Source: Helianthus annuus
Lineage: Eukaryota; Streptophyta; Magnoliopsida; Asterales; Asteraceae
Reading direction: 5' to 3'
Assembly (NCBI RefSeq): GCF_002127325.2
Contig: NC_035445.2
Location: forward strand, 81,080,601-81,144,600
DNA length: 64,000 nt
A program made the position numbers and the translations under genes. The notes under the pieces were generated by a model. That model searched no databases. It was not told the DNA's origin and was given only the letters and a program-made list of their open reading frames with translations. Position 1 is the stretch's first letter. Every line of letters starts with the position of its first letter. Below are positions 57,899 through 64,000 of the stretch, piece after piece.

Positions 57899-59593
57899 TG
57901 ATGTGTGTCAGTGTGTTATTTATTTTAGATGTATATTTTAAGCCCTTTTTACACTTTTAGCCAAGTTTTAAATTTATAAAACACGATATTTACTAACACT
58001 AAACACACATATGGGCAAGTGCACCCATCGTGGACGTAGTATAGTGTTGGTAAGATACCGAGGTCGTCCAAGGACACAAGAGCTTTTAGTACCGGTTTAT
58101 CCTCAACGTCTAATCAAACCAAAATGTTAGAAAAAGATTTTTAAACTAAGAAAATAAAACTAACTAAAATGCTGAAAATAAAAATAAAAATAAAAACAGA
58201 TAGACAAGATGAATCACTTGGATCCGACTCGTGTGTTAGTGTAACCTTTGATTATTTTCGCACGTTTGCACTTGTTTAAGAGATTATCTTAGTTATTGTA
58301 GTAGGCCCCTCTTTTGAAGGCGACGTTACCCTCAACCCAGTAGTTTGAGTCAGCAAGGATATAATCCTAAAGGGTCAGATTATTGAAAGATAATTAATTA
58401 AGTTATTAATGCATAATGTGGTAGGCCCCTCTTTTGAAGGCGACGTTACCCTCAGCTAAGTAGTCTGAGTCAGCAGGGATACAGTCCTAAATAGCTGGGT
58501 TAAAGTTTTTATAGTAGTTAACTTATGAGGGGGTCAAAGAGTTTGGACCCCCGCCATCCAATACCTTTGGGTATTGAAGGAGGTCCTACTAAATTTGACC
58601 CAGGTCCCTTGCAGGACCTCTAAATGCTGAACAAGGGCAAGACTCTTACCAAACCGTTCCCTTAACCCCCGACCAGGTAGCCAACATACCTCCATATAGA
58701 CCGTGGAGATATGAATGGTAAAAATCTTTTATTTTATATAGACAGTAAAATAATGCCAAGACACCACAGACAAACGATAAGGAAGAATCACCTTCAACAT
58801 AAGAAACTAGTAATTAAAGTCATTAATATAAAAGCAATTAAAAAGTGCAAAAGATTAAAAATAAAAGGTATTACACTAAACACTTGTCTTCACCAAGTGA
58901 TGTAAGAGACTTAGGCAAACATGGGCTTTGATTGTCAAGAACTCTTACGATCAATCTTGGATCCCGAGACGAGTCACACACTCTATGATGGACAATGGAT
59001 GATGGTGGTGGATGATGGTGTTATGGTGGTGGTGGGTGGTGGGTGAAGTGTGAGAGAGGTGGTGTGCCAAGGGATGAGTTGAAATGTCTCCAAGCACTCC
59101 TATTTATAGGCTGAACAGAAGCTCGGGCACGGCCCCGTGCCCGCTGGGCACGGCCCCGTGTCCATCCTTGTCTCTCTCCTCATTAATTGTAATTCGCAAT
59201 TACAATAAATGCGCCTGCAGGAGTCTGACCATGCCCCCATGTCCGTTGGGCACGGCCCCATGGTGGGCAATAGAAGCTTCTAAAGGTTTGTCTTTTCTGC
59301 TGCTTCTTGGGCACGGCCTCGTGCTCGCTGAGCACGGGGCGTGTTCAGTCTTCTGTGTTCTTGGTTTTGCTTGGGAAGATGCTGTTGAGGGGCCGGGCAT
59401 TCCACTTTTGTTCCTTTTCTTGTATTTATTTTAGATTTTGTTGTCTTTTTGCTTCTTTTGTTAATTTGAGCTCATTTAATCCTGAAAATACAAAAGGAAG
59501 ACAAAAACACACTTTTTCCAACATTAGTACTAAAAAAGGGTTAGTTTTATGCCATATTCGATATAATTTATATGTTGCATTTTGCGCATATCA
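57899..59593 (-). repeat. 5' LTR of the Athila element
   Basis: 1695 bp; in + reading TGATGTGTGTCAG ... GCGCATATCA. It contains the CACGGCCCCGTG word in pairs (59126-59160, 59230-59260, 59310-59345). Confidence 0.9.
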
Positions 59594-62500
59594 GTTGTGG
59601 TTAGCTGTGAGTGGAGATAATGGAGCAATGAATATCCTACGATTGTTCATCGTGGAAATTGGTTGGGCAAACATGGCGCACGCTGATCGGTTGTAGGCAG
59701 TTGCCATTTGTACTAGCGCATTACCATGAGCTTGTCCATGTTGCACGTAAGTGGTTAGGTCTCATGCATGAGTCTTGGAACAGGCTGAGTTTTGGCGGTT
59801 AAGTTCCTCGCCTTTAGATGATTTTTTCAGGTGTGGCCCTGCTTTAGCGGTGCGCACGGTCGTGTGGGCTACTATAAAATATTCACCTTTTGATGTGACT
59901 TTTGTTGGTTAGCATATGGTGCGCTAACGGCGTTCAACCCATTAAAAGAGTTGATGTTGATGTGACGACAATCCCTACCACGCGTCCGTGTCATCGGGTT
60001 CTCCGTTGTCGTAATGTGCAGCCATTGGTGGTCATAGATGCATATGCGGATGTTATGCCACCTTAGGCGAATGTGAAACCGCTGGTGGTTATACTAGTCG
60101 TTGTTATTAATGATCCGGTTATAGCAATTATCGTTGCAATCGGAAAGAATGACATGCAATGCACCCCTGCAGAAGTGCTTGCTATGCTCAGTGACCTCAG
60201 GAGGGTGCTTAGACCGCTATTTATGTTCCCCACAATGTTTTTATAATTTTAGGATAAGTACTTGGTTTTTCATTAGTGGTTGTGCATCTATTACCAAGAT
60301 ACCCACTGGAATAGTAGTGGTTGAATACATCTATTACCAAGATGCCCACTCTTAGCGCTGTGTAATTTGATCATCTGACTTTGTTATTATGAAAAATATA
60401 TCGTGTCAGAGTTGTTTTTTACCGTGATATGTAGTTCAAATGCGGTGGTAATATTGTGTACCGTAATATGCAGTTTAAATGTGATGGTATGTTGTGTTTA
60501 CAAATGTTTATATGAACACTTGTAGATATCAGAAAGTGCTTTATAACCCGCGCGACGTTAATGAACACTTGAACAACAAAGTGCTTTCTACGCGCTTGGC
60601 GTGAGTGAACACTCATTGAGATAATAACATGCTTTATACGCGTTAGGCGTGAATGAGCACTTTATGTAAGCTACTACGTGCTTTTCCTGGACGCGCACTA
60701 GCATGTGGAATGCTTATAGTAGGTGGCATGTCTGTTTACCTCGCCGACTGTGGCGTGAGGGTTTTCTTCCATGTCGCAAACTGGTGTGGAGAATACATAT
60801 CCGAATTAGTATTTTTCCTGTCGCATAGCGTGTGGAATACTAATTCGAATAATCAAGTATACTAGTTTTGTCGTGCGTTTGTCTTGACTACCAAATTGCA
60901 TATGCGTGTCAAGTGGTATAGTCGTAGGCAAAATGATGTGACAAGTATAAATATTGTCTAGCGTATTGAAACATCAACATTATATAAGAACCGATGCGGG
61001 TTAATGTGTCGTGGATATCACCTTAATGGGCAGCCTGAGAAAAACTGATCACTTTTAAGGCGTAATGGCGCTATACCCTGCTAGTCCCCCAGTTTAGTGC
61101 TGCTAAAGTATGTTAGTAGCATTGAACTTGATAGGTAATAAAAAGAAACAACAAGTAAATATATAACTTTATGGCGTATTCCATCAAGCTATCAAGTTAT
61201 GTGAGAGCACCGTATTTAAGGATGAGATTAAGGACCTGTCACCCGTAAGCCTTGTGCGTAGATGCCTAGCTAGGCCCGCGTGTTTGAATAAGGATTATTC
61301 GATGTATAGTTTAGCATGTGTAAATATTTTGATCATGTCCACTCATAGCTGTGTTGTCCCAAGCGGATTACCCGGTTCAACGATGTTAAGCATGTTAGGA
61401 CTTAAGTGATGATATAGGCGCATACGACATGCCAGATAGCCGATCGAGCGTTGCCCAATGCATGTGTGGGCAATGAAATCTTCCGACGATCACGTTTGGG
61501 ATTTCGTATTTTGCGGTAGCATTGTCATGTCAGGTTATATACAGATCATCATATAGATATATGTATATAGTCAAGTGAACCAAGGGCGTGCAATGAGATG
61601 CGAAGCGCGTGTGAACAAACAAAAATGTATCGCGCAACTAAATATAGCAATAAAATAGGATTGTACCTGGAATTGTGTTCCGAAATATATATATAGCTCA
61701 GCTTAGTGAACTGCAACTTAGGTCTATCCTTACCAAAGTATAGCTTGGTGAAGGCGTAAACGGCGACAAGAAACATCTTACAAGTAAGAAGGTTTGACAA
61801 GAAGTCGTCCAACCGAAATCTCATTGTTAAAGAAGGGTTATCAGGTGTGCGTGAAGGTCCATACTCTGTAAATTGTGAAAGCAATTTTGACCTTTAACGG
61901 TTACCTTGCACCATGCCAGTTTCTTTTTATTGCTGCTAAATAAATGTCAGTAACATTAAGCTTGAATAATAATATTAAGCAATGATACTAGTATTCGTCG
62001 TAAATATCGCTAGGTTAGTAGTCGTTAAAACGATGAACTGCTAACCGTGTCGTTGAATTAGTTTCATGTGCTAGACTTTAGCCAACTTGTTTTTATTGAA
62101 AGAAGTATGTAACACCGTCTTTCTAAATGATTCACGTGCTCTGGCCAAATAAATGGGTATTGTCCATATGTTTAATCAAATTGAATATATGCCCACGATG
62201 TGGAAGATGATGTGGATGCTGGGGTGGTTACACAACACCCCAAGTCCTGGTTAAATGAATATATGCTATGTTTAAAAGTAGTGCAACAACGGCTGTACGA
62301 TCTCGTTCCATGAGGCATCGGCACATGTAAAATGTGGTGTAATATAAATAGGAAAACCTTGGACCATTATAAGTGACCTGGTTGAATTAAAAGCTTTAGT
62401 AACACAAATTAAAGTGATACGCTGGTGTATGTGCGACATACACAAGTGGGCGAGTGGCGACGTAGGCGCTACAGCGGTGGCGTGACTAAATGTGCCACAA

Positions 62501-62639
62501 CCCCATTTATAATAATAGGCAAGAAGGTTGGAAGGTCTATCTTTATGTATGACAACTGAGAATTTCCATCGGGTACTCTCGTATTCTGTTGTAAGATAAG
62601 TTTATAAGCGTGACTAAGGGTATGACTTAGGACGGTGCT

Positions 62640-63260
62640 CACAGGAGATGGCGCGAGCAAGGAAAGTATCCGCCGGAGACGGTAGGGGAGAATGAAAAAA
62701 TCTGTCGGAGTGGCGGGTAGAATGAAAGCCTCCGCAAGAGGCGTGGGTGGACAAAGATGTCCGTTGGAAATGTTCCTTGGTAAATAAAAGCTTCCGCCGG
62801 TGGTGGCGGGTTGAATAAAATCTTCCGCTGATAGTGGCAGGTAAAATAAAAGCTTCTGCCGATAGTGGCGTGTTGGGACGACCTCGTAGCCCAATCGGTA
62901 AGGTGTCTAAGAGTGTGCTGATTAAACAGCGAATCTCGCTTGAGAGTGCCATATAGTAAGGCGTATCGAGTTTCCGCCAATGCTTGAGAGGGGATTATCA
63001 GGCCAAAAATGGCAAAAGAAGTGCGCGCCAGGAATGGTGCGGCAAAGAAAGTCATCGCTGGAGTTAGCGTAATCATGAAAATTGTCCGATGCTGATTGTG
63101 GTGGTGTGGATAAAAGATTCTGCTTGAGTTTGGCACGTTGAGGAAAATCGTCTGCTAGAGGTGGCGCGACCAAGGAGGTTGTCCGCCAGGGGTAGCGCGA
63201 CGAAGGAAGTTGTCTGCCAGGGGTGGCGAGACAAATAAAGTTGTTCGCCGGAAGTGTTGG
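62640..63260. repeat. Degenerate tandem array, units about 33-42 bp
   Basis: Variants of AAGTTGTCCGCCAGGGGTGG then CGCGACGAAGG, and of AATAAAAGCTTCCGCC then GGTGGTGGCGGG, follow each other about 15 times, interrupted near 62880-63010. Confidence 0.75.
62880..62945 (+). repeat. tRNA-like segment inside the array
   Basis: CGTAGCCCAATCGGTAAGG resembles a Pol III A box and D arm, GCTGATTAAACAGC could be an anticodon arm, and CGAATCTCGC is B-box-like. Pairing of an acceptor stem is poor, so it is not a functional tRNA gene; it may be a tRNA-derived SINE head. Confidence 0.25.
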
Positions 63261-64000
63261 TTTTGTGTATCCATAGTCCACGATATATGAATAATTTTGA
63301 CCCTCCATATGGTGTTGCACCATGATAGTCCCTCAATTTATTGCTCGTGTTTATCGAGAAGAGATATAGAACTGTTTGCAAGGGGTTTTTATTTAACATT
63401 ATTGTTAAATCATTTCTTTTAAAAACTTCTCTCGTGATAAAGCAGGAAGATGTTGTGGAACATACAAATTTTTAAGAATAAAGCAAACTTCTTCATACGT
63501 TGTTGTGTTGTTTGCATCGGAAACCCAAGAGGTGTATTAAAATTCTCAACAGGTTATGGAAAAGAGAAGCATGAAGTTTTAGAACCTGGTAAACCGGATT
63601 AGGTTGGTTCTTGTAATGAAACTTTGGTTCAACTGAAGAAACCCAGCTCCTTCGTTGTGTGAAGGCAGATGGTGCGGGGTAATGTCATCGGTTGACAATG
63701 ATCTGCGCGGGTCTCGGTAATAATGCTTCAACGCGGGCGATGGAAGTTGTTAAACTGGTTCACATCTTTGTAAGCTTATCATGTATGATGTGTGTACCAC
63801 TATATCACACATGACAAGGCATGCAGTAGAAGGATGTAGGGGCGCGCGAATCTACAAAGTTTTGTTTGAGGTTGGTATCTGTTTTGACTCATGGGACAGA
63901 CATCAGTGCCGCCATTGCCAAGCCCTTGGTTAATAAAACCGGCTCAAGGAGGGCCGGTAAAGATTGAGGTGGTAGCCCGCCGAGGATGACGGGATGAGAT

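Larger units (their letters stand above)
38745..59593 (-). mobile_element. Athila-lineage Ty3/gypsy element, minus strand, with a nested chromovirus
   Basis: LTRs lie at 57899-59593 (5') and 38745-40327 (3', missing 105 bp at its outer end). The primer site matches tRNA-Asp and a polypurine tract lies at 40328-40344. Coding order on the minus strand is: a Tyr/Glu/Pro-rich gag-like ORF, protease, RT-RH-INT, then an Athila-type ORF. Without the inserted chromovirus it is about 11.8 kb. The LTR pair differs at about 38 of 1580 positions by eye (about 2.4%). The right flank (GTTGT) cannot be matched on the left because that end is lost. Confidence 0.85.
59594..64000. other. Repetitive DNA without recognised gene
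   Basis: No protein similarity is recognised on either strand. From 60530 to 60700 the words AGTGCTTTNTACGCG and GTGAGTGAACACT recur with spacing near 60 bp. The several overlapping minus-strand open frames at 62469-63399 arise from a tandem array with few stop codons and show no domain. The source may be an old retroelement. Confidence 0.4.

Noticed and set aside
62469..63399. Five overlapping minus-strand open frames of 108-165 codons
   Set aside because: They lie in three frames over one tandem array, share no domain, and arise from the low stop density of the repeat.

Overview
The window is plant nuclear DNA, almost certainly from a eudicot and most likely from an Asteraceae species. The Asteraceae call is an inference from the style of the chromovirus, Athila and Tat repeats and is not proven here. 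Nearly all of it is transposable-element DNA in nested layers. I can support only three host-type genes: a two-exon TPD1-like secreted cysteine-rich protein (23553-24018, +) and two small Pro/His-rich reading frames with related leaders (9937-10041 and 20197-20562, +).

Left part (1-9555). The window opens in the 3' end of a Tat-like Ty3/gypsy element: an antisense Transposase_28-like ORF followed by a sense LTR ending near 1684. This abuts a decayed chromovirus (Tekay/Del-like) on the + strand. It has a partial LTR, a tRNA-iMet primer site, an extra ORF ahead of gag, then gag-PR-RT-RH-INT with stops and frameshifts. It breaks off at 7823, where end-to-end Helitron-like elements with internal minisatellites begin.

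Middle part (9556-27238). This gene-island region holds the small Pro/His-rich genes, the TPD1-like gene and many small elements: a MULE-like element with about 300-bp inverted ends, a SINE with a 19-bp target duplication, a hAT pseudogene, PIF/Harbinger-type MITEs, three Helitron families, and a PIF/Harbinger transposase gene whose second exon is cut at 27238.

Right part (27239-59593). A large non-coding LTR element (27239 to about 38752, possibly LARD-like with very long LTRs) is fused at an 8-bp microhomology to a minus-strand Athila element (38745-59593). The Athila itself carries a nearly complete minus-strand chromovirus of the same family as the one on the left (42237-51318). The two nested insertions show LTR pairs diverged by about 1.7% (inner) and 2.4% (outer) by eye, in agreement with the nesting order.

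Far right (59594-64000). This is repetitive DNA with no recognised gene; it holds a degenerate tandem array and a short tRNA-like segment.

The most unusual feature is a protein-coding frame that both chromovirus copies carry between the primer site and gag. It is conserved from end to end, duplicated in one copy, and in each case starts right after a splice-acceptor-like CAG.
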